The notes beneath the pieces are model-generated. The model saw only the letters and a program-made list of their open reading frames with translations. It was not told where the DNA came from and ran no database searches. A stretch of 64,000 nt of DNA from Larus michahellis (Eukaryota; Chordata; Aves; Charadriiformes; Laridae). This document shows, in pieces, positions 11,526 through 25,524 of the stretch (position 1 is the stretch's first letter; each line of letters opens with the position of its first letter). The DNA lies in contig NC_133896.1 of the NCBI RefSeq assembly GCF_964199755.1, positions 69,233,142 to 69,297,141 of the forward strand, read 5' to 3'. Position numbers and translations under genes: made by a program.

Positions 11526-13694
11526 CTTTTTTCTTATCCTTTTGTTGTAGTGTTTCCAATTTTGTAGTAAGGATGCTAAATTCTATTCTTTTAGAAGCGA
11601 GAACTTTTCTAAAGTGAGAATTAACTTGGCTTATTTTTGTCATGTCTCTATTGCTGTAAGATGTTTCAGGGGAACCTGGACTCTTGTTGTGGGCAGTCAG
11701 ACTTTGGAGTCCTGAGAACTCAAAGAACCAAGTACGAAGAAACACTTCCTTGGCACATGTAGGCCTGTGCCCTTTTGGCTAGCAGGAGACAGTGGGAAGA
11801 TTGCTTGTGACTGTCAAGTAGACCTCACTAGTGTACTGTGCACACTATTGGCTCACACCAGGAACTAACTTTTTTATCCCTAATGAGAATATTCTGTTTC
11901 TAACCCTGGGCAACTAAACGATAGCAACTATCACTTAACCTAAGCTTTGGAGTTGTGATGTATTTAAATACAAAATGGGTATTACAGATGTAATGAAAGT
12001 TGATCTTCTTTTCCACACCCCTACTTGTGATGCTATACTACGGAGAAAGCCTTTCTGAAGGCAGAAGGGTTTCTGTGTCTGGATGTTATGAGGAGTTTAT
12101 GTGCATTGTTTAGTTACAGAAGGAAAAAATTGATATGCTCACTGATAATATCTCATAAGCCAACTCTTTTGTGTAGCAGTGTTGTAAGGACAGAAGACAA
12201 GTATAAGAATTACAAAGTATATCCTCTCTGTAAAATGAGTGATACTGGTTGTAGAGCTCAGACTTGAGCCAGATGTTATTGATGCTCATTCGTTCCAGTT
12301 GGGGTAGGTCTTGATTGAGTCTGATGCACTGGTCCTTGAATTCAAACTTCAGTGGAGCAGAAGTTTCTTACTGCTGTATGAGAAACTTTCTTGCCATCCT
12401 AAGAATCACTTCGTTTCTAGCATACTGGATGCCCTGCACAAAGAAAGGAAAACCTACTGCCTGACATTGATTGCATTCTTTCTCTATGGAGATAGCGTAA
12501 GACAGTGTTCATGGCTAGAGTGGTATGTCTTGATTATTGACGGTTTCCATGCATTCATCTACCTATCTGTAAGGTGCTGTTACAATTCTTGGGTCTTCAG
12601 AAACTCACCAGAAATGGGTTATATGAAACTGGATGGGAGACATCAAAGTTATAGAAAGCAGCCTTGGTCAGTAGATGACACTCTGGTTTCCAACTCAAAA
12701 ATAAATGTCTCAATACATTGTTGGGGAACAGACCAAATCAGACTGTTGGTAGGGGGTACGGTGCTGGGGCAGAAACAGTCTGTTGGATGGGCTGTAAAAT
12801 TGAGCTTATATCATTTTTCTCTGGCATAGCAATGTAATGCCTCTGTGAAGGGAGAAGATTTTAGTTCACTGACTTATGCGCTACCCAGCTAAAACCATTC
12901 CTGCATCTTCCTTCTCCGAGTGCTTTTTGTACCCAGTTGCTTGATGCCACCTTGCTAAACAATTCCTTTCTTTTGCTCTGCACTGCACCTGTTTCAGTGG
13001 TAACTGAGGCGATTCCTATACATATTCCTATGTCTGTGAAACTCACTACAATGAGCGGTAGCGTGTAATACAAGTTCTGTTTAGAACAGGGGTTTATGCA
13101 TGTTTTTGGTTCAACAGGTAACTGCTCCCTCCTTGTGGCAAAAAATCCATTAATTCAAGCTTTTGTTCTGTTCAGTGGTTTTTATCCGTTGTCCTCCAAA
13201 TTCATCCTCTCTGCTAAGAGACAGTAATGTGGCACATTATGTACATTACAGTTACATTTCAGTGATTATTTCCTTTTGGAGTTTTTGCAGAAACCTCAAA
13301 CAAGAAAGTCAACTCTAACATAGACATGTGCCAAGCAGGAGCCTTACTGAGACCACCAGCTCATTTCACATAGGTCATCAAATGGCTTTCAAAGCACCCA
13401 CTGCCTTGGACTGGTTTTGAACCACTGACCCCAGGGTGGAAATGCTTCATATTCATTACTAATCCCCTGGGTCAGTTGGCCTCGCACCTCTGTGGTCCTT
13501 ATTTTTAAGGAAAATCAATTAAGTGCAGAAATTCAGCTTTGTGTTCTTTCACTTAGGTCTCCTGTGTTCTGTGCTATGCCAGTGAACCTTTATGAAGTCT
13601 GGGAAAAATGTAGAATAATCAAGAGACAGCAAAGGGGTGAAGCTTGCTTTCCTTTCTAAACCGCAGCAAAAAGCCCCCAAAATCATATACTTAA
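11526..13694. other. unique non-coding DNA
   Basis: No gene or repeat is recognised. The longest open frame of the window (12311-12829, plus, 172 codons) lies here. Its translation matches no family I know, it has no repeats or domains, and its start context is poor. A faint MIR-type CTGTAAAATGAGTGATA string occurs near 12230 but has no supporting flanks. Confidence 0.55.
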
Positions 13695-14075
13695 CTAACA
13701 AAGATGACTCATAATGTTGCATGCTAATTACAATGTTCTCAGCACTGCTTGAATTCTGTTGCTCCTCTCCAGACTTGCTGGGCTATTTAGTTTCAAGGGT
13801 TTTCCTGGTTTTGTTTTTTTTTTTTTTTTTATTTTTCATTTTTAAAGTGTAGAAAGAATTGTGCTCTGCAGCTCAGTGTGTATAAGGCAAAATATTAGCG
13901 CCCTTTGAATCTCATAGGGAGCATTTTCATCTGATGAGTCAGAGGAGCAATAAAAACTTGTCAAAGGATGTGGATGTCTAATCATTGCAAAGTGCAGACT
14001 TCAGTAAGAGATTGACAGTCAGGGTATTTTTGATGAAAACAAAATTGCTGAGGAATGATTTAATGGTTGGGATAA
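13695..14075. promoter_or_regulatory. candidate conserved non-coding segment with two AP-1 sites
   Basis: Two perfect AP-1 heptamers lie about 230 bases apart: TGACTCA at 13705-13711 and TGAGTCA at 13935-13941. A homeobox-type CTAATTA lies at about 13724. The segment is rich in short motif-like words (for example CAATAAAAACTTGTCAAAG). A run of 17 T (13814-13830) interrupts it. The motifs are seen; regulatory function is inference and needs cross-species conservation. Confidence 0.2.
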
Positions 14076-17000
14076 GATTCCTAGTGCTGACAATTTTTTG
14101 CTGTGTTCAGTAGTACTCAGTGTTGACATTACTCTTCTTCAGCGCAGGACGTTACCATGTACTTGCAGAAATGCCAGTGGTGATTTCACTTCAGAGGATT
14201 ATGTATTTGTGGCAGTTGCTGTCTTTCCAGAGCTGCACAGATCTGATAAACAAGGCATACACGGATACCTCAAGTCTCCTTGCTGCTACTTCCACATTTT
14301 CTTCCCAATAAAGTTCACGAAGCTGGCACTTCCACTTACCTCAGTATTTCAGGTGGCTACATCCTTGAATATGAAGGTAGAAAAGGAACTGCAAAAATGT
14401 GTAGAACAATGTCATGGGAACTTGGCATACTGTCTGGAAAACTTGTTTGGAAAGCTGTGGGTTTCCTTTTTACTCATATGCCTCTAAGTGGATTTGCTTT
14501 ATTGCAATGCCAATAAATAATTTAAGCCATTTATATTAGACAACTTGTGATCCCATCCATTAGGCTAGGTTTCTTCTGTTATGATGGTAGAAACTTGCTT
14601 TTTTTAATATGGCAGTTCTGTGATGGATAGCATTGCTCTACAGTCTTTTTAGTCTTAATTGGATGGGTGTCTCATGCCTTACCAATGCTCTGCTGAGTAG
14701 AGTACTCATAAGAGTCTGTTACCATCTGAATGAAAGAGATAAATAGTCTCACTGCCATGGTACGCACGTTAGGGAAGTGGTAGCTTGCTCCCAGTTCTTC
14801 TAGAGACTTTAGGGAGTAGTCTTTAAGGTCTTTCTGCATCTGAAGGTCTTTATGTGCAAAATGGGTTTGGGATCTTTACTTTTTAGAGAGACCAGAAAAC
14901 TTTTCTGGAGAGAGGTTAGGGAACTGCTGAAGAATGCTTATTCTTGAGATTCTTTTCTGGAAATTGCTCTATTGTTGCAAAATACAAGTTTTTTTTTTTT
15001 CAAAACTGATATTGCTATATACTGACCTTCCTGCATTTTATGTTGTTTGATTGTATTTTTTGCCTTTTCCCCCACTTAGTAACTTGTGAAGGATCAAGTG
15101 ATAGCAGTATGATCCCCAGCAATCTTTTTTGGTTTTTTTGGTTGACTGTTCTGTTTTGTAACAGTTCAAAATCAGTGTTTCTCCACCACCATCCTTCAGC
15201 AACAAATAAATGATGGGGTTGTTCTATTTGTTTCTTGACCTTACCTAAAGCATAAACTTCGCTCATGTCTAAAGCAGGATCTTTCACAATCCAACAAATG
15301 GTCTAATTTGTTATGACAGATTTCATATTATTGACCAAACTGCAAATTCACCATTTCCCCCTCCCTCTTCACACACCCAGAGTAGTGCACACGGTTCTCA
15401 TTCGTCTCTCTCTATATCTGTCTTGTTCATTTCTACTATTTGTCATAGTTGTTGTCTCTGGAAATGCTGGGATAATCTATTCTGGTTGTGGGATGGTGAG
15501 GAAAGAGGCGTTTTATTAGCTCATTTGAGTGAGAGACAATGCATCAAAGTTGTGTTGTGACAATAAAAATGTGCCAGAACTCTCAGTGGCTCTAGCGATG
15601 TCTAAATATAGCTCAAAAGCCTATGCAAGATTTGTGGTAAGCTAATTAAAGACAGTATGGTAGAAAGTGCTAAAGTGCTGCTAGTCCTAAGGGAAAGTAA
15701 GTTATCTCAGTGTCTACAGTGTTCTTTGGTACTCCCGTTTACTCTGTAACTCTTAATTACCTCAGTTAAGGAATTGTTTGAATTCTGAAGACTTACTTTA
15801 GGGCCTGGTCTCTCACTGAGCTTTGTGTAAGTGAATGGATCCTGCCACTTCGTACGACTCCCCTGCAGTCCACAGGCCTATCGACAGCTCAACATAAGCT
15901 TGTTGCTGGTTCAACACCTCTGAACTGGAGGAAGTTCTGCAAAGCCATTGCTGTGCTGTCCTGATCTAAAAGCTGTTTTGTATTTCTTGCTGTCTTAGAC
16001 CATTGTGGTTTGCCTATTTTACCTTCTAGATGAGGTACAAATATGCGCTCCTCCCTCCAATAAACTCCTGTCAGGAATATTTTCCTTGCTGTTTATGTCG
16101 ATAAGTGGTGCTTAGATCTCTTTGACTTTTAGTCGAGCAGGAGAGCAGCTAAAGTGTGATCAGATCTCTGACTTAGTAAATTCAGCATGTTGCTGTGCAT
16201 TTGAATTTGAAGGGAGGGATATGAATGCTGTTGTGATCCCACAGAGTCTGTTCCAAAGCTCAGTGAAGGCAAAGATTTTAAAATTTTAGTCAGTTTGTCA
16301 TGATCAGTAAGAAAAAATTAAACCTACCTTCTGAAAGAGCAAGACCTCTTCTGTAAAGACTATATTTCTAAGTTGTGTGGTTTTTTTTTTTCTGACTTGC
16401 ATAGTTAGATGCGGTAAGGTTACCCTTAAGGTACCTACAAATTTTTTTAAAGATTTTGGATAGCTGCTGAAATAATAAAAAGTCAAAGTACCTGAGGACA
16501 GCCATTCTCTACACGGGGCAATATGTGAACAAAAGAATGAATGAAGTATGAAGGAAACATCGTATATCAATATAGAGCTTCTTTGGTCACCACATCTGAC
16601 TTCCATGGGTGAATCAGTGTCTTCTCACCCTTCGCACAGTTTCAGGCTTGTCTCACATGTGACCAGAGTAAAAGTGAGCCACTTCCCGCTATCTCTGCTG
16701 CTAGAAGGCAGTGGGAAAAGCTCCAGCCTGGCTTTAAGAAAGCATGCTGTAGATATGTCAGTTGTCAGCAGCTTCCATTCCTCTGATATCCTACCCCTCT
16801 CAGTCCTAGAAAGCCCTTCCCTGAATCCACGACAGTGTCTGTTCTCTCTCAAGCAAATGCAAATGTTGTCAGAAGCCCTGGAAGGGAGATGATCCTGTCT
16901 GTTGCCCTGATGGGCTGTTGGGATAAATGGGAAGACTTCCTCTGAAGTCACTGTGGCTTTCCTGATTTACATGCAAATAATTTGTTGACATATTTTCATA

Positions 17001-20000
17001 GACTATTTCCATGTTGTGTCTGGAAATGAGGATGATTAATCATGTGTCTCACATTTCCTGCTGATACTTGCTGACTTGACCTCTTCTGTCCTAGTTACAC
17101 TAATCTTCTCCCTGCAAGATTAAGCCATTGTAACAATTTCCCTTTCCTCTTAATTTTTCTGAGTTAAAATGATCACCCACAATAAGGGCATTTTTGTTAG
17201 GACTACAAAGTGTTTTATCCCCAGTCTTTTCTCTTTCCTACAGAAGCTGTTGATTCATGTTATTTCTTACCTTCTTGCATCTTCCCCCTCTTGGTTTACG
17301 CTGCAGAAGCCATGCCTGTTTTCAAAATCACCAGTGTCATCCTCTTTTATTGTTTCTTCCAGTGTACTGAAACAAAGGGTGAAAAATTTTTGGTTGATGT
17401 TGCACTTCACTGGGTAGCATAGGGTCCGTTGCTTACTCTGATATTCATCTTGCTGAACTCCAGGGTCCAAATAAGTATCTAGATCGACTTTCCTGTTCTA
17501 GGATTCCTCTACAGTTCGTAGTATTTCCAGAGGAAGTCTTTATCCGAAAGTAGGATGAATAATCATCAGGAGGTGCCTATCTCTTTCTTAAACTAAAAAT
17601 CTAGGACAGCTCTCACCCTATGGGAGGGGGGAGAGAAGGAGGACACATGTCTGGGATTTCATAGGGTCAGAAAATCCTGTGAGAACTGTTGCCATAGAAG
17701 TGAGTGAAAGACCATAGAGTGGATGAGGATGCACAGAACCAAGGTGAAGCACTTCTTTATTTTGGCGAAGGTACTTTTAAAGTTTCTCTGAATAGAAGAG
17801 TTTATGTTCCTCTGCGTGTAGTCTTGCTTATAATAAAGATAAAAATGCAGGGAAGAATCACTGATCCACGTGCTCTGGAGTTACGGTGTGCTATGGGTGC
17901 TGAGCATTTGGGTCTCCTTGGACTACTCCATGTGAGACAGAAGCATTGCTGGCTCTCATGACCAAAGGGTGTTACTGTGTTTGAACAGAGCATGCAGTGT
18001 GAATAATAGTGGGAAATTAGGAACAAAGAGCATTTGAACTTCTGATAAGCAGTTCAGCTATGCACCAAAATGTAAACATTTGTCAAAACTGTCTGGTGCA
18101 CATGTTTCATATTTCAAAAGATGAGTTACAGTTTCTAAAAGCTTAAGGGCTTTGATGTTCTCCAGTTCCTTCAAGATGAGTTCCTAAATGCATCTGTGAG
18201 GAATGGATTCTCTCTTCTAAGAACTTATGACATATTTTGAAACTTTTACTCTCAAAGTAAGTTGGGATGTGTACAATGAAAAAAAAGGAAATATACAGGC
18301 AGTATCTAGGTTAAGGCTTACCAAGAGTTCCAGAGTTCTTGGTTGAAGACAGTTTCCACACAAACAAAAGAAAATAAAAAAGAGAAAACTAACTGTCCAG
18401 GATCACTGGTCCTTGTTCAAGTAAAACGACGAGTACAACAATTCTGCTGAATAAGTTATGCATGCATCGAATCCTTGCTGTCCTTCATGGGAGGAATTGG
18501 AGAAAGGTCTCCCCAATGTTCATGAAAAAAATAACCACAAGAATATTTCGTATTGGTTTTCTCCATGAGGAAGCACTTTAAAACAAAACAACAATGTCTG
18601 ACCCTAGTGCTAAGCAAGTAGGAGAGACCTTATATCCAGGAAAGATGTGTAGAAGTGTAGGCAACTTCTGCTATGCCAGTGCAAAGGCATCTGCCATCTT
18701 CTATGGGGCAGTCAAACTCAGTGACTTTGGGGTGGGCTCCTTTCTCTACTTGTGAACTTGGACCTCCAGGTAGAGCCCTGAGAAGGAAACTTTCAGCCTG
18801 CTAGTGCTGACTCTTCCCTTCAATGTATTTCCAAATGATAAGGAAAATCAGTTTGACTTTGGGCCTGGGATACTGATGGTTTCTCTGAATCTTGAAAGTT
18901 GAATAGATGTGGAGGGAAGTCTATACGTGGACAGTATTTTGCTGCGTTGTTTTTGGTGACAGCTGTGCAGTGGAATTCAAGGGGAAATCTACCATTATCA
19001 ATATATTACAGTAAAAGGCAGTGAAAACACATTGCAACCTTATATTTTAGCACTGGTCTGGAGCCAGCACAGTACCAGGCACAAACTCAGAGCTGCAGTC
19101 CAAATCTTCAATGCAGTGAAGTTGATAGAGTGAGGTGCAAAAGGCTAGGCATGCCTGAAACTTGCACCCCAGCTAAGATGCGGCTTTTCCTTTGGCAGAA
19201 ACTACTAGGATCCTCTTGGGCTCTACAGATCCTCTGCTACAGACTTGCTTACCTGTTCTAGTGTTTTTAAACACTACTTGAAAATAAGTAACTGACAAAA
19301 AATACTCCACCTAATTGGAAATGATGCTTATTCTGTATGTGATGACAATGAAAGGTTCAGGCTTTGAATAGAGTGGAGCCACAAAGGAGTGTACAGAGAG
19401 TATTTCCCTGGACAGACCAGCAGAGATGCTCTCCCTTTACCTGAAAAAATCCCAAAAAAACTCCTGAGGGCCCCCAGCCATCGAGAACCATCCTGTCTGG
19501 CAACACGTGGTAAAGTGAGAACTGTGGTTCAGGATCAAAATGGGTTTTTAGCTTCTACTGGTTCTGAAATCTATGGAGAATCTGTCCAGAGTAAAGGAGG
19601 GGATATCCACAATTACATTCAGGTGTTTAAAACATTTATTATTTTTTCTAATGTTTTTGTCACTGACTTTTGGTGGTATATGTAGGGGAAACTCAGAAGA
19701 ATAGCATAGAGCTGCTCTTGTGCAGTTTGTTATGTACAATGAAAAAAACCCATGCCTCTTCTCTAATTTAAATTGCTCTTTCGCTTGGGAAGTAAGTCTT
19801 CATAAGCAGAACCCCTAATATTTAGTCAGTCTCAACTCATCAGCTCAGCAGCCGTGTCCTCTGACCGCAGCCCAGGCTCCCTTTGCAGGCCTGGCTACAG
19901 AAGCAGATTCCAGAAAATTAGTTTAGCATGTCAGTCCAGCACGGCCCTCCAGACTTTGGGGGCAGGAATGAATAGAGGCACAGTTCTTGTGCAGACCACA

Positions 20001-21424
20001 TGGATTCACGACTGCCCTCTGATTTACACACACACGCTGAGCTCAGGGGAGCTGCACAGGTGTATGAGAAGGCAGAAACAGGCACGTTTGTGTTTGTTTT
20101 AAAAGCAGTGCAGACCTGGACTAGGCGGCCAGACCTGTACCACTCAGACACATGCTTTATGTCCAACCAGTAGCTAACTTCATACCTGAGGCTAGATTAC
20201 AGAATATGTTGTTAGTTCAAAGTGCCTTTGTACTGTTGCCAAACAAGGAACAGGCTCATTGCTTATTCTCCAAATCAAAAATACATTGTAAAAAGCAACA
20301 TAACACAGAATTAGGGTTGCATGGTTTAAACATTAAATAGTCAGCAGAAGCAAAAGGAAAGATTTCTGCAGCAGCGTTTGTCCTAAGCCAGGCTGTTTCT
20401 ATTACTGTTTTTCCAGCTAGACATGCAGCTCACTACCTGAGCTTGCTCTTGATGAAATCAGCAGTGACATTTTTGTGTGATGGGAGGCAAATGGAGCCTT
20501 AAAAGGGGCTGGTATGAAGCGGTGCCAGCTTGTGATTGTAAACCCCACCAGTGCATCTGGTTTAAATTGTAGCTTGAACTGACCTAAAACCATTTCAGAG
20601 AATGAGAAGTGTCTCTAGAGATGGTGTTTATTCTGTATGGCTGGACGCAGAGGACATGGCTTGATTTCCTTAGGAAGATAACGCTTGTAAGGTCTGAACG
20701 ACTCTGAGCCCAAAGTATGTGTGCAGGTCTGTCTGGAAGCTACAGAAACTAGATTTTCTCACTGTTTTTAAGTAAAGAGTTATAACTTGGAGGTATTGAA
20801 ACACAATAAATATGGATCCCCGGTAACGACAGCTGCATATTGAGACTATCCCTGCTCTTGTTTTTTCCAGCCAGAGAGCTGAGCTGAGTCTGGCAACAAG
20901 TTCAATTTGAGCCTAGCAAAAGCCAGGCTGGCTAGAAGAATTAAAAACTGGCTGATCTTCTTGTTCACACCCAAGAAAGGTCATAACTGAACTCCAGGGC
21001 CTTCAGTGAATTGAATTGCGCTTACATATGCTAACACAACTTGAGACACTGACAATTTTAAGTATCTCAGGTTTTTGTCGGTGAATATCTGGCCTTGCCA
21101 TGAGTTACTTAACGTGCTTCTGAGACAAATGCTCTGTAAATTGGTTTATGAAGCGTGAGCCCACAGATTGTAGATCTCTCCCCAGTCACTGTAAACACTG
21201 GTTTAAATATGCAATCCCATAGATATGCAGCCCTGTAGTTGTAGCTGAAATGGCCTTGAAAGCTGGTCAAAGAAGAGCAAGAGCAAACCCCTGCATTTGG
21301 CAAACACAGCCAAAGGTTCCACTTCACTGTTGTTTGCAGATCTTATTCCAGGCGCTATGGGTTTGACAAACTCATAATTTAAGATTCCTGATTAACAGTC
21401 TAAGAAGAAATAAAGTTTGTATTT
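14076..21424. other. unique non-coding DNA
   Basis: No gene, RNA or interspersed repeat is recognised over about 7 kb. Landmarks are T runs near 14990 and 16380, a GC-richer patch at 16560-16950 where frames are open on both strands, and a POU octamer ATGCAAAT near 16971. Overlapping open frames on both strands of the GC-richer patch show that low stop density, not coding, keeps them open. Confidence 0.55.
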
Positions 21425-21438
21425 CCCCCCCCCCCCCC
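21425..21438. repeat. poly(C) run, 14 bases
   Basis: Fourteen consecutive C after ATTT. Such runs can adopt i-motif or G-quadruplex-related structures and are error-prone in sequencing, so its exact length should be treated with caution. Confidence 0.85.
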
Positions 21439-22271
21439 TTCCTGTTCCATTCACTTAACTTTAATTTGGAGCAGATCTTTGTCTCCTGGGAGGGAGGGGA
21501 AAAAAAAAAATCCCTGGAAGAGTGATGGCTGCTAAGCTTGCACAGTAGCTCACGTGTAGGGGCTGACGCTGCAAGACTGGGATGTGGGCAATGTAAATGC
21601 CTTCAGGAAGCCAGCAGGCATGTGTTGGGCTGTGTCGCTGCCCAGAGCAGCCTGTGGTAGGACGGCAGGAAGGACAGAGATGGTAAAGTGGCAGATTCAA
21701 CGTTTTTGAAATCTCTGAAGATGGGATTTATTAAAAGATATCAAACCAAAAAAGCCCTTTCGATTATCAGCCTCAGGAGATGGACCTTGAGGAAGAGTAT
21801 TGGGGTAGAAGATATTACAGTTAATCATAGTTTAAGCAATTAGTTTAGGAGCAGTAGGCTTTTTCTGAGGTTGATTTGATGAGTTATCATTTCTTTGTTA
21901 TTTCTGTGCTGAGTGAAGCTCAAGCCAGGTTGTCAGAAGCCATGCTTTGTGTCTAGTAAAAGTGGTTGTGAATGGTTTCTTTCGCTCATCTCTCTACTGA
22001 GGCAATCGTAAGGAACCGCTGTGTGCAGTCAGAATTCTTGTTAGCACCATGCTCTGATAGTCAACCTCTCACTTGCAAGACTTTGAGTGAATTAAATTGG
22101 GACGATTTCCCATGCGGATGGGAAAAGCCCTGATAAAGACTCTGTCTTTCTATTAAGTGTGAAACTCCTGCTCCAAAGCCTGGAGCTTCTCCCTGAAACA
22201 ACTATAACATTTTTCATGTGGGACAAACATTTGTTTTGGTCCGACACTTTCCTCTAACTTCTGGAAACAAA
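21439..22271. other. unique non-coding DNA
   Basis: No gene or repeat is recognised. A short poly(A) run of about 10 sits near 21500. Confidence 0.6.
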
Positions 22272-22336
22272 ACTTTTTTTTAATTAAAAAAACAACAACA
22301 AAAAAACCCAACCAAACAACCCCCCCCCAAAAAAAT
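22272..22336. repeat. low-complexity T/A/C tract
   Basis: A block of T, then TAATT, then A-rich CAACAACAA repeats, then CCAACCAAACAAC, a run of about nine C, and A again. On the plus strand it has almost no G. It resembles a degenerate A-rich tail plus microsatellite, but no element body is visible on either side. Confidence 0.75.
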
Positions 22337-25300
22337 CAGGTAGCATGACACAAATGCATAGCATGGAAACTTCTACTCAAACAGTTAACACTAAGCAAAG
22401 TTATAAGCTACTGAAACAGGGGTGTCCTGTAATGGAAAATATTACACAGGATGAACTAGATGTGAAGCTGCAACTGGTATATAGAACTGAAAAGCCATGG
22501 GTGGCTTGTTTTTGCTCTGCCTTCCTATCCAAGTCGTACAAGCAGCATTTGCCACCAAGGTTATTTTTCCATGAAATTTCAAAGCAAAAGTAGAATTTAC
22601 AAGCTAGTTTTTTATTGTGGTGTGGTGTTGGTGGTTTTTTTTTCTTCAATTTATATATACTTGCAAGTAGGACTTTCTAATGCTGGGGGAAATAATTCAT
22701 ACTCAGATTCTGCAAAAGGATCTTTGTTGTGTTGGTTTTTTTTAGTGTGTGGTTTTTTTTTGTTTTTGGAAGCTGTATGTAAAATGTCAGCTCTGATTCC
22801 CTGACTTTGCTCAATCACTGGGATTACTCTCAAAGGATGGTCTCATCCTTTCTACCTCCAGGAAGATGATGAGTGAGAGGCAGACAGACTTTACATGGCC
22901 TATCTTTTTGGGCCACCAATCTGCAATTTCAAACTCTTTAGCTCTTGTCTGTGAATCCTGAGAAAGAGAGGGGGTGGGGGGAAAGAAACAGCCCAGGGCT
23001 TAGGGACCCCTCAGACCCTTCCGGCCTTCCCACACTGCAGGATGACATATCTAGGGAGATGGTGGTAGAGAAGCTGCTGTTAGAAAGGGAAAAGAGGTCC
23101 TGGGGTAGAGTGGGATGAGTATTTTATTTGCCAGGGAATCCAAACAGGCTTTCAGCTGCCCTGCTTCTCCCCTCTCCACCACAAAAGATGACATAATTTC
23201 TCTGCAAAGTGCCACAGTGGCCATTTCTCCAGCACGGTTCCTTCCCCTTCTGGGAATTTTTAGACTTTGTTTGAAGACTCATAAAGGTTCCATTACTCTT
23301 CTAATTAGGAAATAAAGAAGGCTTGTTATTTTGTAAGGGGTAAAGGATTTAAACCTTTTAAGTAATTATTTCCATGGTGCAATACTACCCATAATTGTGA
23401 AATGAAAATTGAAGCCAAAGAGATCAAGATCCCAACAATTGGTTTGACATGAAAAAGAAGGAAAAAAGCCCACAAGATTTATGATTGCCCCTTTTGTAGT
23501 AGTCCTTCTTGCCAGAATGCAAAAACTCCTAAACATCTGGAAGAATTAGGTTAGCAAGAGTGAATGAAAGAATTTAGACACACATGAAGGGTTACAACAA
23601 CAAGCAGGAGATTATTCATAGAAACTGGATGTGCAAAATCCCCTGTGCATATGAACTAGGAAGGAGAGGAGTAAGAAAACAATGACCTGGTTTTGCCAAA
23701 ATCTTCAAATTATAGGAGTGAGGAGTAAGGACATTGCTTAATATCAGAGCTTTCCTAGTTTATTTCTACGACTGTACAGGGGAAGTGTGACTTTCTTCTG
23801 CTGCATCTGAGCATAATGAGTTACTTGTGCAGGAATACAGTGATTCTTTCTTGTTTTAAGGACACAGGAGAACATAGGAAGAGGTAAAAATCTGTAGAAT
23901 TCAGTTGCGCAAATGTCTCCAAGACTAGGTGAAAGCTTGCTGCTTGATTTTTATCTTTTTTTTTCTTTCTCTGTAAACTTCGAGTTTCATAAAGAGATGG
24001 TTTAAAATTGATCATAAAAAAAATTGATATATCATTGGCAGATTGATTCAGGAACTAGCCTTCCCAGTTTACTACACAGTAAAGAAGAGTCTGGGGGTGA
24101 AAAAGGTTTTTCTGGCCAGCCACTTTGCAGTGCAAGCTGCACAGTTAAAAGCTGTGCAGCCACTTAAGAGAACGTGGTGTAGCCATGCAGAAACTGTTGC
24201 CCATCAAAACCTGTAGCTCTCTAATCATGGAAAGACTTGCACTTGTCTGTCCTTGGGATCAGCTCATCCCCTGAATTCAGTAGAGCTCAAAATCTCATTT
24301 TTGGGTTTGTCATCCCTATTAGTATGCCTTGTCTCTTTTAGACGGCTATACTTCTCAGCACTGTATGTTCAAGACAGTAAAATAAGTTGGTCCAGTAGTT
24401 GATTTTTTTTGATGCAGTGGATAGGTGTGAAAGAGCTAACAATGCTGTTGGCATTGAGCACAAGAAATAACCTGGTTTTTTTTTTTCCTGTTTAAATCTA
24501 GACTTGTTGAGCCTAGAGGATGGCTCTTTGTAAGGCCAGAATGGTGCCCTGGTGAAATTTAAATTCATAAAGTCCTAACTTTGTGACTCCAATCCCTCCC
24601 ATGCACTGTGGGGGGTGCTGTGAGGGCCTGCACTCAACGTAAACAGGTCTGGATGTGACTGAGGAGGAGGCAGTGCAGGGAGGATGAAAAATAGTGGATG
24701 GGACACAGTAAAATTGAAGGTGTTTAGAGAGCTGATCTTTGCCTGGGCAGGATGCACCTCCTCTTCAAAGCCAAATGAGGCTTTGGTGTGGGAGACCACC
24801 TGAAAAGTCCTATAAATCACAGATGCTCATCAAGGTGAGTTTCAAAATTAGAGTCAGCTTGAAAATCTGCATTTGCTGTTGATTTAACCAGAAGGAGGAT
24901 ATTGTCTCTAGAGAATTAGACTCTGTTGTCAGTAGCTGTCATGTTTGTGTGCATGTTTTATAAGGAAGGGGTTAAAGCTGAAAATAACCTCAGGAGGCTC
25001 CACGTATGGGAGGTAGGGGAAGACAAGTCCAACTTTCCCTTTGCTTAGGAATATCCCAAACCTTCAGAAGAGGGAATATAAATGTCTTAAAACAACAGGG
25101 AAAGAGTTCAGCCAGTTCCTCAGTTATAAAATCCTTCATCACTCACTACTGTCCCACTTGATTTACGCTGCTTAAGGTGGGCCAGCCACACTTGAGTGCT
25201 ATGATAGCCAAATACATAACAATAAAAAGCTAAAAAAGTCATAAAAGTTTTACACAGAGGATGTGACCAGCATAAACAGCTCACAACATGTGTCTAACTT

Positions 25301-25519
25301 GCAGAATAGGTGTCTGGGGCTGAGCAATCAGCATCTGTGGGACAAGAAAATAGCCATTGTTTTAAAAAAATAAATCATACGCTACACTACACAATCTAAA
25401 TGCATAATAGTTCTGACCCTGGTGCCCCCCTCTGGTTATGTACTGGGCTCCGGCAGCACAAAACAATTTTGCACCAAAATTTTTGGAGTGTTTCCATTTT
25501 GGCAAAAAGTGCTGTTTGG
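22337..25519. other. unique non-coding DNA
   Basis: No gene or interspersed repeat is recognised. The part 22600-22770 is rich in G/T strings (TGGTGTTGGTGG and several T8-T9 runs). A purine-rich GGGGTGGGGGGAAAG patch occurs near 22971. T10-type runs occur near 23950 and 24480. Confidence 0.55.
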
Positions 25520-25524
25520 AGGAG

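Noticed and set aside
12311..12829. Longest open frame in the window, 172 codons, plus strand
   Set aside because: No recognisable family, domain or repeat; poor start context. My rough estimate is that a frame this long is expected about 0.4 times by chance in a window of this size, so length alone is not evidence.
16548..16951. Overlapping 114- and 108-codon frames on both strands
   Set aside because: A GC-richer patch with low stop density. The Ser/Leu-rich translation has no domain.
21425..22336. Prokaryotic-style or mobile-element boundary at the poly(C) and A/C-rich tracts
   Set aside because: No element body, terminal repeats or target duplication between or beside the tracts. They are ordinary low-complexity DNA.
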